Positions 38,101 to 48,492 of a stretch of DNA of 64,000 nucleotides are shown here, in pieces. The notes beneath the pieces are model-generated. The model saw only the letters and a program-made list of their open reading frames with translations. It had not been told where the DNA came from and made no database searches. This stretch comes from Thamnaconus septentrionalis (taxonomy: Eukaryota > Chordata > Actinopteri > Tetraodontiformes > Monacanthidae). A program made the translations under genes and the position numbers. The stretch covers positions 5,106,515-5,170,514 of the forward strand of contig CM020508.1 in assembly GCA_009823395.1 (NCBI GenBank), given 5' to 3'. Every line of letters starts with the position of its first letter. Within the stretch, counting starts at the first letter, position 1.

Positions 38101-40138
38101 CACGCAGACGCAGGGAGTCTCTAGCATCAATTTAGGCTAATTCTGCTTCTTGTTTTCTGAGGATTTGGTTTTAAATCATTCACTATTATTTACAATTTGC
38201 TTGTTAATTTACTATGTACTTAGCTCGAATTAATTCACTATATTGACACCTTGTCATTGTCATCAGTCTCTTTTTTTCTTTGCTGGAAATAATTTATATA
38301 CAACATGCTTGGCAGTGGTTCTTGATTTATCTGTATGCCTTTTTTCCACTCTGGAATTTCCTCTTTGACAATAAAAAAAGAGAACACACTATTTAAATAC
38401 ATAATAAAAAATATATTTCTTTACACGAACCGGTGTTTGCAGTAGAAATCTTATTTTCCAACAGCCAACCTGTAATCCCTGTTATTCAGTGGGAAGTGGC
38501 AAATGCCCCAAAACCCCGTCTGACACTCTGGGGTTATTCAAAGTTGCTTCATGGTTTTATAACCATGTACCTCGCTTGCACCTCCTGTGTCTTTATGCAA
38601 AACTCTGTGTGAGAATTTCATGAGGGATGAGCAAAATACTCTAGTGATCCAGCTGCTGGTCAAGGTTGCCTGCTGGTGGAACACATGGTGGTTTTTGAAT
38701 AGTTTTCATGTTGATGCATAATATGTGCATGACATTTTGGATTTAACGTCTCTCCTTCGAACTGAACAACACAGGACAGGAAGTGTTGACAGACGTTGCT
38801 GTTTTGGACTTTGCAGATGGCAACAGTTTATTAAACAGTGTTTGTTTACCGATAATAATAATGGCCTTCGGGTTCATTTTTATCAATTTGTTTTCCTGGC
38901 TAGCATGAAAGCACAACCTGGTAAACACGACGCTGCAGTTGTTCTCTTCCACCTCCACTTGTTATTATGCGCGGCTGTAATTGCGTGATCTAAATTTGTC
39001 TGCGTCCTCTTTGCCTTACAGCACCCGGCACCGGGGCGGGAGGGAGCAGAGGCGGAGATGAAAGCTGGGTAAACATTTGGTGGGCTGCGGCTCAGGCAGC
39101 TGGTCGCAGCAGCAGGTGCGACCATTTGCCACAAGTTGTTTTTTTTTTACAAGGGGCCGGGCAGCAGCATCTGTAAAGCTCTCTCCCGCCTTCCCTTTGT
39201 GCGTCTGACGGAAAAGCTGCTAAATCGATGCAACAGCTTCATTTCAGGTGACTTTGGCTGTTTGCATCAAGATTAGTCAGCAGTTTTTTGGATACATTAG
39301 TGCAGTTGGCTGTGAAAAGTTTGATGTTTTCTAACTCCTCTGTTTTGCACCTGCAGGTTCTTACTTATAGTTTTATGAGTGTTATGCCAATTTACAGGTC
39401 AGACAGACATCTTATCAACAGTGTGCTTTGCTGCTCGCAGTGCCTGCTTCGTGTTTATAAACTGAAAACAGGAGCAGACAAGGAGCACGGAGGAGGGATT
39501 GTGGTCGTCGAGGCCTCCATCCCAGGACCCACCTGTCTTCAGTTCCAGGTGAAGCTGGTCGGTGTTCCGGTCCAGGGGTCGAGACAGAGTGACCCACATC
39601 TGGAACGGCTGCCCCCTGCGGATGATGAGATTCTGGCTCTGGTAGAGGTTGGTGTGGTGCTTGGTGCGGTTCTCCCCCGACTGGCTTTTCATCAGGTCGA
39701 TGGATCGCACTTTGAGGAGGAGCTCTGGAGGAACACAAACATGGTGTGAGCCGCAACCTCTGACATGACTCTCGTTTCACCTTGCAGGCCAGGTGGTTTA
39801 CCGTCGATCTCGCTGCCGTCGGGATTTTCCTCCTCTTTGTCCTTATCCTTATCCTTGTCCTTGTCCTTATCCTTATCCTTATCCTTGTCCTTGTCCTTGT
39901 CCTTGTCACCGACCTCGTCCTCGTCCACCGTCTCTAACGTCTCTGTGATGTCGTCATCGTCCCTTTTGCGGCGGCAGCAGCACGGGCAGATCTTCTGCAG
40001 CCAGCGTCGGCAGGCGTTCTCCGTCTGCTCGTCCCGCTCCTCCAACTCTTCCCTGTCGTCCTCCCCGAGACTAAGGGTGACCGATGGGAAGCGACCCACC
40101 GCAGATCTGTTCCGGAAGGAGCGAGTCTCCACAGGCAT
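30795..40138 (-). CDS. tgm1: tgm1 (protein-glutamine gamma-glutamyltransferase 1, membrane-anchored), complete
   Basis: This calcium-dependent enzyme crosslinks protein glutamine to lysine side chains; in mammals it builds the epidermal envelope. Coding exons, minus strand: 40138-39802, 39724-39533, 36448-36197, 35530-35412, 35316-35209, 34565-34388, 34082-33944, 33856-33664, 32813-32660, 31929-31645, 31409-31249, 31175-31039, 30942-30795. They total 2403 bp, 800 aa, with all phases compatible. The N-terminus is acidic with a Cys cluster (residues 51-55, CPCCC), matching the acylated anchor of mammalian TGM1, then a Lys-Asp repeat from about residue 78. The core shows NPWCRG, GRIYYG and the catalytic triad Cys386 ([11 protein letters not shown]), His445 (NFHVWTDCW) and Asp468 (QTVDATPQE). 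Two C-terminal barrel domains end near [14 protein letters not shown]. Length is close to human TGM1 (817 aa). An acceptor CAG directly before the start (40142-40140) implies an upstream non-coding exon. Adjacency to rabggta supports tgm1 over other transglutaminases. Confidence 0.93.
32325..32575 (+). repeat. teleost 'ggtaaatgga...caaagcgctttac' repeat in a tgm1 intron
   Basis: Opens with ggtaaatggacggcactgat, then caaagcgctttacaatg, a CA-rich stretch, gtcttgcccaaggacacaac and gatttgaaccgctctacttcctgagc. This order matches a repeat common in fish genomes (from memory). It sits in the intron between coding exons 32813-32660 and 31929-31645. Confidence 0.65.
35123..35197 (+). repeat. (CA)n microsatellite beside a tgm1 splice donor
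   Basis: About 37 CA units. On the tgm1 strand this is a (TG)n tract that begins about 11 bases after the donor at 35208-35207. Confidence 0.92.
35690..35910 (+). repeat. dispersed repeat with TGACATCACAAAGGG-like core, copy 3
   Basis: ctgtgacctcacaaagg (35764-35780, one substitution from the core) is followed about 105 bases later by ggctgtaaacagagggct, the same arrangement as at 41.9 kb. It lies in a tgm1 intron. Confidence 0.5.
36449..39532 (-). other. large tgm1 intron 2
   Basis: 3.1 kb between coding exons 39724-39533 and 36448-36197. No exon was seen. It carries the reverse-oriented SINE (37848-38117) and homopolymer tracts. Confidence 0.75.
37848..38117 (-). mobile_element. 5'-truncated tRNA-derived SINE, reverse orientation, with target-site duplication
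   Basis: Reverse complement of the SINE body, starting with a (CATT)n tail side and ending within the gtgtctgcgtgggttctctcc region, so the tRNA-like head is missing. The 12-base tctctagcatca flanks it at 37836-37847 and 38118-38129. It lies in tgm1 intron 2. Confidence 0.82.
39836..39908 (-). repeat. in-frame hexanucleotide repeat coding for (Lys-Asp)n in tgm1
   Basis: On the plus strand, about twelve tandem ccttgt/ccttat units; on the tgm1 strand AAGGAC/AAGGAT repeats encode alternating Lys and Asp. The repeat is a multiple of three, so length change keeps the frame. Confidence 0.9.
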
Positions 40139-41754
40139 CCTGGATTAGAGAAGAACAGGAACCATTCAGGCGCTGCCAGGAAGCCTCAGGTGATAAAATG
40201 TGGAGTTTGTTTTTGACAGCAGGATAAAGACGCCATTATTTACCATTCACATTCTCTATATTGGCAAATGGGCGGTTAATGCCGCTAAGTTTGAATCATA
40301 ATGGGGAAAAAATACCACTGATATTTATATCTTTCAGTGTTGAGACTCGTCCTGGTCCTCATTTGCATTTTGTTGAAATATTCAAAGTTTGTTCTAATGT
40401 TTCTTCTTTTAAATGGATGCTTGCCTTTTAGGTTCATTTGAATGAACCACTATTGGCGTAGTTTTGCACTGCATGTTCACCAAAACAAAGTGTCTCCCTG
40501 CAGGTGTTCTGCAAAGTACTGAACCTGCACTGAAGCAACCAAAAAAAAAAGGACATAACGGAGTTATGGCGAATACCCCTTAGGTGGTTCCTCTGTATTG
40601 TTTTGGTTTTCTGTAAATTATGTCACACCTCCTTTGTCACACCTCATCAGCTCACATGGAAATCTATTCATAAACCACCAGTGGTTGTCCAAGCGTTTGG
40701 GGCTGAGACGGTAAAACTGTGGTGACAGAGAGGAAATGAAAAGAAGAACTGTTTGCCGTTTTTAAATAGATTGCTTTTCCAGCCGAGCCAACTGCGCTTC
40801 ACTCTCTTTCACTTAGCGCACTGGGGGAGAGTAGAGATTAGCCAACTCGTGGCCGTGAACTGAACCAAAAATAAACCGGCACTGGCAAAACTTGCCAGGC
40901 TTAATGCTTATTATCTGCCTTTCTCATTTATTCCTTCCACCGACTCCCTCACTCACTCCTTTTTTCACGGGGGTCCAATTTGATTAACGCTTTCAGAATG
41001 TAATTCCACCTTTAAGGGAATGTGACAGAGATTCCCTCTATTACACACGCGTACGCACGCACACAGAGCCAGAGTTGATGTTTATAAAGTAGCCAGACAG
41101 GTAAGTCTGAATTAAGCAGTAGCAAGTGTGACACTGGATTTGTTTCATTTTCCCATGTCAGTGGAGTGGAGTCTGTGAGTAACTCTACTCCGAACAAAAC
41201 AACATTCCGACACACTCCCAGGGGCGTGTCCACGGGACGGGTTGGCACCCAGGGTGACACCCAGTGTGACCGACTAACCGGCCAGTCAAAGGTGGAGGTG
41301 CTATTCAGTCGCCGACCTGAGGGGCAGTAATGAGCTAAAGCATTGTGCAGCATTGACAGCAGTGAAAACACAGAAAGAGGAAGAGGAAATTTGGGCCGGT
41401 AAAATCTTCCATAGAAGAAGAACTGCAGGAAGTCAGATGAGGCACTACCTACAAACCCACCAGGGCTGGGATGCAGACTTGGCCAAAGATGTGAGTGCTA
41501 TTCTTCCTTTTCTGTGTCAGTGGTTGTAAAGTTTAAAGCTGTAAAGCCATAGAAATATCTTCCTGGTTTGTTTGTTTCTTCTGTCTTCGCTCCTATGACA
41601 ATGACAAGGCAATGACTATGTTTATTGCTGTTGGTCATTGGTTTTTTTTGTCAGTTCTAACTTTTCAGTCAGTATGCAGCGTTCTTTCGTGCATGACTCC
41701 ATGAAGTTATTTTGCAAAATATAACCATTGTTGCAAGTTCGAAATCATTGCAGG

Positions 41755-42070
41755 TCCCATATTTTACAAAAAAAATCCCTCTGAAAATGAATGAATGACT
41801 CCCCAGTAATGTGAAAAGTCAATCCTTGCTTCTTCTGATTGCTGTCCCTTTCTGAAAGTGTTGGCGCAGTTCTGAAAATCAGCCACTTGTGACATCACAA
41901 AGGGTGCTGATACCCTTGCTTTGTCGTTACTTCCACACTCTTGCTTTTGTCTCTTGCAAACGTGTAGAACGTCCGACAAAACATCAGTTTTAGTGGGAAA
42001 CCTAGATCTTTGTGGAATTTTTTTTTGAGAGGCTGTAAACAGAGGGTTAAAAACACGTTTTTCTGGAGAT
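41755..42070 (+). repeat. dispersed repeat with TGACATCACAAAGGG core, copy 4
   Basis: cttgtgacatcacaaaggg (about 41886-41904) is followed by ggctgtaaacagagggtt (about 42032-42049), as in the 35.7-kb copy. Confidence 0.55.
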
Positions 42071-42437
42071 GTATGTTTGTTTGTTTTTTGCTGCTCAGCT
42101 TGAGTCTAAAATATTGAGACTTGTTTTCAATCCAGGCGGGAATTTTTGGATGAGTGTTCGTCCAGTGATTGATAGAAACCATGTGGTGGCGCTACTGAGA
42201 ATTAAAGTGACTGCCAAAAGTCTTTCTGATGTATCCCAGCTGAATTTTTTTCTTTGCAAACCGGCTTCAAGATGTTTGAGCCCAGTGCAACCGCCAACAT
42301 GTCATTCCAAAGCTATTTGGAATTCTGTCCACCATGCTCCAGATTATTAACTGATCACTTATCAGGCAAACTGTGGGCCTGCGCAACTGCTGCAACCGAG
42401 ATGTGAAAATGAAATCCATAAAATTACCCTCTGCAGT

Positions 42438-42441
<4 letters not shown>

Positions 42442-42471
<30 letters not shown>
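42442..42471 (+). repeat. (GA)n microsatellite
   Basis: About 15 GA units followed by a G/A-rich run. Confidence 0.9.
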
Positions 42472-42473
<2 letters not shown>

Positions 42474-44176
42474 AAGAAAAAAAAAAACAGGGATCAAAGA
42501 GGAACACTGTATAAACATGCAGTCCATGTCACTGTGCCCAGGGCTGGGCGGTGAAACCGACCACATGCTGGGCGGATATCAGGATTTCACAACAACTTCA
42601 CGATAAAGGCAAGTCGACCCGTCGGACCAGGTCAGACTCTGGAAAAGAAGGTATTTGATGACAATTGCGTTTATTTCTGAGGCTTGAACACGTTCTGCAT
42701 CACGAAGAAATCCAGCCACCGCCCACTCAGCTCCACTGAGTGGATTTTCTCTTTTGATTGTGCAAAGTGCTTTAAGACGCCACTTCATGTGATTCAGTGC
42801 CTTACAAATACACTGAGTGCTGATTAATTGATTGATGTTCTTACTGTTTTTTCAGCCTATAGATATAATCCAATATTAAACAGCCCTGTACCTTTTGTAC
42901 AGCAGACACATTAGAGTCTTCAATCGCTAATTAATTCAATTAAAGGATTTGGGCAACTTAAACACTTACTACTATGGTTTTTTTTTTTGGTTTTTTTTTT
43001 AACTCTTAGCTGAGAGAGTCATATTAGTCAGTCAGACTGCTTTTACGTCGGTTTCTACAGGGATCATTCTGTAACACCACAGATCGACAGAACTGCCGGA
43101 CCCACTCTAGCCAAGCTGACCCCGAACCCCTGACCGCACCGGCTGGAATCACTGTCACCCTCCTCGGCTCTCAACAGGCTGTGTGATGTTGTTTGCGGTG
43201 ATGATGAGGAGGTGATGTCGCGGGTGGCGGCTGAACCCGCTGCTCTTATCTGACACTCTCATCTCTCCCCGCGTAGCTGCAGAGTTATTCTGCGAAACCA
43301 ACAGAGGCGCACCTGTGTGTCGCAATACACACTGTTCAGGTGGGGGGCTCGTAGATAAACATCTTTAAAAAAAAACAACAACCTGGTCAGGTGTCAAATG
43401 GAGTTCACGCTCGCTGCCTCCGCTGCTGCTGCGGCTGATGGAACACAGCAGCACGTGCTGCTCACAAGCGTGTCGCCGCGGTGCTGCGAAGGAGCCGCAG
43501 ACCTGCGGTGATGAGTTCAATTGGGGCATCTCGCAGGCATCTCTGCCCCTCACCCCCACCCCCAACCCCCCCGAGATCACATCTGATAACAGCGACTCGT
43601 CCCGTTGGTCTACCGCACTTGATAACGTCTCCCTGTGGCTGTCGACACTTTTTTTGGGCTGCCGACTGACTGATTCACTGCAGCAATCAGATGGTGAAAG
43701 ACAAGAGCAGCGAGCTGATGAAGCAGAAAAAATCAGAATCAAGTTTGGTTCTGAGCACAAACGAAGAGCGACATCGACGCCGCTCAGAAGTCGGACGAGC
43801 AGAGAAGCTGAGCAGAGCTTAATAAGGAATAAATGATGGACCTCCAACTACAAAGTTCAATCAATAGAAGGACATAAGGGGCCGAGGTCAGGTGCCTAAA
43901 GACTCACGCTGTCACCGGCTCAGAGTTACTCACTTTCAGTGCAGGATGGCAGGAGGAAATCTTCGGTTCGCTTTTGTGCGCGTGTGAGTGTGTGTGAGTG
44001 TGTGTGAGTGTGTGTGTGCCTCCGAGGAGAATCAGTGCTTCTCATAAATACTTGTGCAAAGACAGCCAGAACACGCCCTGCTGCCGCACACACAGCCATC
44101 AGGTTGGATCTCAGGAACAACATACGCACGTTCTGGAAGAGTGCCAAGTATTTGCTCCAAACTACTTTTTGTTACA

Positions 44177-44286
<110 letters not shown>

Positions 44287-44342
44287 CTTCTTCTTCCTCT
44301 TTTTCTTCTTCTTCTTCATATTAGCATCATTATTATCATCAT

Positions 44343-44670
44343 AGGAAGGTCGTGGGTTCGATTCCGGGGCCCGGGCCTGTGACCTTTCTGTGTGGAGTTT
44401 GCATGTTCTCCCCGTGTCTGCGTGGGTTCTCTCTGGGTTCTCCGGCTTCCTCCCACACTCCAAAAACATGCATGTGAGGTCAATTGAATATTCTAAATTG
44501 TCCGTAGGTGTGCATGTGGTGTGAATGGTTGTCTGTCTCTATGTGGCCCTGCGATGAACTGGCGACTTGTCCAGGGTGTCACCCTGCCTTCGCCCTAAGA
44601 CAGCTGGGATAGGCTCCAGCAGACCCCCGTGACCCTGAATTGGAATAAGCGGGTATAGAAGATGAATGAA
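44343..44670 (+). mobile_element. 5'-truncated tRNA-derived SINE with target-site duplication
   Basis: Begins inside the head (aggaaggtcgtgggttcgat, B box kept, A box absent) and ends with the (GAAT) tail. The 10-base ttatcatcat flanks it at 44333-44342 and 44671-44680. The body is very close to the 23.3-kb copy, so both look young. Confidence 0.83.
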
Positions 44671-45719
44671 TTATCATCATTATTATTATCATAACATGGC
44701 TTCTTGGGAGTGAAGCAGTTTTTAACTGTTAAAGATAGACAGTAGACGCAGGGCCCAAATCTTCCGTGTGTTTAATCCTGGGTTCAGCTCCTGCATCAGA
44801 GAGGAGGCAATAATCAATGCTGCCAGCTTTTTGCAAGATTACACACACACACACACACACACACAAACCCTGACACACACAAACAAAACAACAACACACG
44901 CACATAAAATTGATTTTTTTTTTTTTTAAAGAGGTGGCTGATGGACCAAGACGGATGAGATCAAGGGGAAGCCGACGCCTGAATGACGGAGGGCGACTTT
45001 TTACTTGACCTGAATTTCAAAGTGGATGGACGGATGGATAGACGGCTGGATAGACGGATCGAATGGTGCCAAACTTTGCTCCAGTCCATCACGGTGACCT
45101 GGCCTCTTACTCACAGCTGACACATGGGAGGAAGTTCCACCGGCCCGACGTGGTGTGCCTCTCTCCTTTTGTGTGAAACGCTGTAAAAAAACAACAACAA
45201 AGGAGCGAGCTAACAGCGAACGACTGAACATACTTAATATTCACCCAACAGGTCGAGTTGGTTTTTCACCGAGTTTCTCGGTCGCGCGTGGCTGGTTGAC
45301 TCAGCGTCACTATAGCCTCATAAAAGCGACAAGGCTTGTGGGGATATTAACGGTGTCGGTGCCTTTGGAAAGTTGTCACATTCAAATAGGGTTTGGGAGT
45401 GAAATATTTCAAAGTGTGTAAGTTATAATTAAGAATGACACGTAAAGCAGTCTGTTTGTGACACGTTAAGTTTGATTTACGTTTTTTTGTAAAAAGAGGG
45501 AAAGAAATTCTAGCGGGTCTAAAAATTTAGTGATCTGAGAAATTAGAATTCCTATCAGCCTTGGCGCTGGTGGGTTTTTGGTGCTAATCAGGTCACACGA
45601 GTCTGCCGCTGTGGAGAAAATGATTGCTGGCACGGAAATCGCTGCCTGCTGTTTGTACAGTTTTGGCACCTTTTTGCCAGCGTTTTGGCCCTTTTCCATC
45701 CTCGGAGGCAACTTGGAAT

Positions 45720-45766
45720 GCAAATTTCCCCATCGTGGGATCAATAAAGGTCTTCTTCTTCTTCTT
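45720..45766 (+). repeat. retroelement 3' tail (ccatcgtgggatcaataaag)
   Basis: A short remnant with the gggatcaataaag motif followed by (CTT)n, the typical 3' end of a fish non-LTR retroelement family (from memory). Nothing upstream was recognised as its body. Confidence 0.5.
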
Positions 45767-46852
45767 TTTTTTAATTATCTTTTCAGAGTCTGACAGTCTG
45801 TCAGCCACATACACACACACACACACACATACACAGACTTACTGACATGACAAAACAATAAAACAACTGACAGCTGGATACAACAGGATCATCGCTTCAG
45901 TCCCCTGGCTCTGTCCTTCACGCAGATTTCATTTTACACCAGGCATCCAGCCGACTGTCCTCGCTGGTCACGCTCGCTCTGCCTGTTACACCCAAACGAC
46001 CTCTGACCTCCACGTCGGAGGAGGACGGTGTGCGCCCGGAGCAAAGAGCACCGCCTGAAAATGCCCTGCAGCTCCTGAATCCTCCCCGGCAGCTACCAGG
46101 AGCTGCAGTTTCCTTCTGTTAGCGCCACAGCCAGCGCAACTTACAAAACTGGTCAGAAGTGTGAAGTGTCTGATATATTGCTAACATTAAAATTGTATTG
46201 TGAAGTCTGAAAAGCCCCAGTTTGTGGTCAGAATTGTGTTATTTTTTTCTTTCTTTTTTTTCAGGGCAAGTTTGATGTGTGAAATCTGGCTCTTTCAAAT
46301 TGTTTCCTCATGTCAAGTCTATGACTGTTCATCTCTGTATGTTAATGGGAGTTCACTTGCATTAAGCTGTTGACTCTGTGCGTTCCTCCCCTCACCGCTG
46401 ACATTTCAGAACCCAGTGAGTCATTAGTGACGAGCTGCAAGGGACATTTTCTTTTTTTTTTATTATGCTGAGGGTGGGAAGGTGTCACACTTTTTGTTTT
46501 TTGGTGTCGACACTCCCTGATGACAAACGGTACCTTGGCACTTTCCTTAGAAATGAGCCGGCTCGTCAGTGAGGCTGATGAAATTATCACCCACCCGGAA
46601 CGCCGCAGGGTCGGACATCCATTCAAAACAGACGACATTGCTGGCTGGCTGGCACAGCTTTCAGGGCTGTCAACAGCACGGATCGTTGGCATTTCCAAAT
46701 TAACCAACAGTTTTCCGATCTTTGCTCATCATCCCAGACTTGCCTGACTCTCCAGTATTGGCTAATAACTTTCCTGCTGACACTCGAGGTGGAACTTCCT
46801 CCTTCGCAAGGTTGTGTCACCAATCTGGCACCCTTGTGTGCCAGATGCCCTC

Positions 46853-46870
46853 TGTGACATCACAAAGGGC
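46853..46870 (+). repeat. dispersed repeat with TGACATCACAAAGGG core, copy 5
   Basis: tgtgacatcacaaagggc, identical to copies 1 and 2 over the core. The borders of the copy are unclear. Confidence 0.45.
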
Positions 46871-47093
46871 CAACTTTTAGCAGAATTTTCAGCACCCGCT
46901 TTCTGTATGATTAAGCGAAAGTAGTGAAGGATGATGAATATATATCGAATTTCCCGAGACGTTTGCTCACAAGACTGAAGACATATTCAGAAATCACTGA
47001 CCAGAACGCTGTTAAATGTCACATAACGGAACCTTTTATAGGCACATTTGTCACAGCCCCTCTAGTGTTAGGGTCTGTGCTGGGCCTGTCAGT

Positions 47094-47530
47094 AGCTGCG
47101 TTTCCATTACAGTTTTTCACAAAATAAAAGCGATATTTCTAAAATTTCGACAAAGTACAATTGCGATTTGCAGGTGTTTCCACTGAATGGTGTGAAGCGC
47201 ATACAGTCAGCCGTAATTCCCTTAAAATCTCATCCCGCGAGACCCAACATCGAGGAGGATGGAGGGACGAAGCATTTTGCGTTTTCACTTGAAGTGAACT
47301 GGTCACGTGACCCCGTACGTCACGTCCGCTGACGTGTACATGCGAAAAGTGTTTCCATGACACTTCTGCGATATACCTCTATATCGATACTTCTGAGAAA
47401 CCACCTCATGAGAGCGTCAAAACCTTTTAGCGATACTTGAGAGGTTTTTTGAAGTTTAGCCGTTTCCATTCCCCATTTTTATTGCGATATTTAGATTTTG
47501 CGCAATTCTAGGGGTAATAGAAACGCAGCT
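47094..47530. mobile_element. non-autonomous DNA transposon (MITE-like) with terminal inverted repeats
   Basis: The left end agctgcgtttccattac and right end gtaatagaaacgcagct are inverted repeats with one mismatch over 17 bases. The 437-bp interior is non-coding and has further internal mirrored motifs (gcgatatttctaaaattt and gcgatatttagattttgcg). No target-site duplication could be fixed, so the superfamily is not assigned. Confidence 0.7.
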
Positions 47531-47819
47531 TGTCTCTCTCACTTTCTCTCTCTCCTCAGATCCTGAGCTGATTAGAGTGTAGGGCTGAGTGGTGCAACGG
47601 AGAGCACCTGGCCAATGTTCTGTGTGCTGTTAAAAGCCCTGCCCCCTCCCTGTTTTCTCTCTCTTGCTTCCTGAGGACAGCAGCACATCTTGGATTGTTT
47701 CACATTTGTTGCTTTGTTGCACATTCAGTTTAGTTTTGACAATGTGAATAAATGAAAATTTTCTTTTGCAAACCTTTAAACCATGTTCTTCCACCTTTTT
47801 TGGCACGGCCATTTGGCCA

Positions 47820-47853
47820 GGTTGTGTCAAATTCAAAAGAATTTGACACAACC
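47820..47853. repeat. short perfect hairpin
   Basis: Two 15-base arms (ggttgtgtcaaattc and gaatttgacacaacc) separated by AAAA. It is too short for a microRNA precursor. It lies about 640 bp downstream of the rabggta stop. Confidence 0.7.
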
Positions 47854-48492
47854 GTTTTCGGGACCGTTTTTTTTCATCCGTTTTTTTTTCTCGAACAACA
47901 AACCACAAGACACTTTTTCCTTTCTCCTTTAGGCAGTGACACAATGTGTGCTGTTTATTACTGGATCTGTGACTCACTGTGCAACAGTATAGTGTCATTT
48001 ATTAAATACTTTACACAACCTTTTTTAGAAACTGTGAATGGGAGCCGTGTGATGCTCGACGTTAGTCTGACTGTTTGAAATCCAACCGTTTGTTTGTTTT
48101 GTGTGTGTGTGTGTGTTTGTGTGTTTTGTGTTTTTCAAGCTGAGGGAGGTGAGAAGCTGCCGCTGCAGTCAGGCTGCTCTGCTACTAGTGTTCCTGCATG
48201 CACTTGTGTTTGCTGCAATGAGGACGTCCGCACACGCACGCACACCAAGAGAAACGCAACTTTTCTTTATCACAAACACATTTAAATGAACGTGTGTCCG
48301 ACGGGCCTCTGACACTTTCTCCCAGCCGCCAAGCTTTCCTGGAGGACAGAGTGACAGTGTGATTGACACTTCCCCCGCCCCCGCAAACAGGTGGACGCCA
48401 GACGGAGTCACAAGACAACAAAAACACAGAGTCGCTCTTTCGCAAAACCGACACGCCTGAGAGTGTGAAGGACGGCACGGCGGCGAGTGGAC

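Noticed and set aside
43365..43847. Overlapping ORFs of 132 (plus) and 160 (minus) codons
   Set aside because: No recognisable domain, and the two frames are mutual shadows in a compositionally biased stretch; no splice or poly(A) support.
47820..47853. microRNA precursor
   Set aside because: The hairpin has 15-bp arms and a 4-base loop, too short for a Drosha/Dicer substrate.
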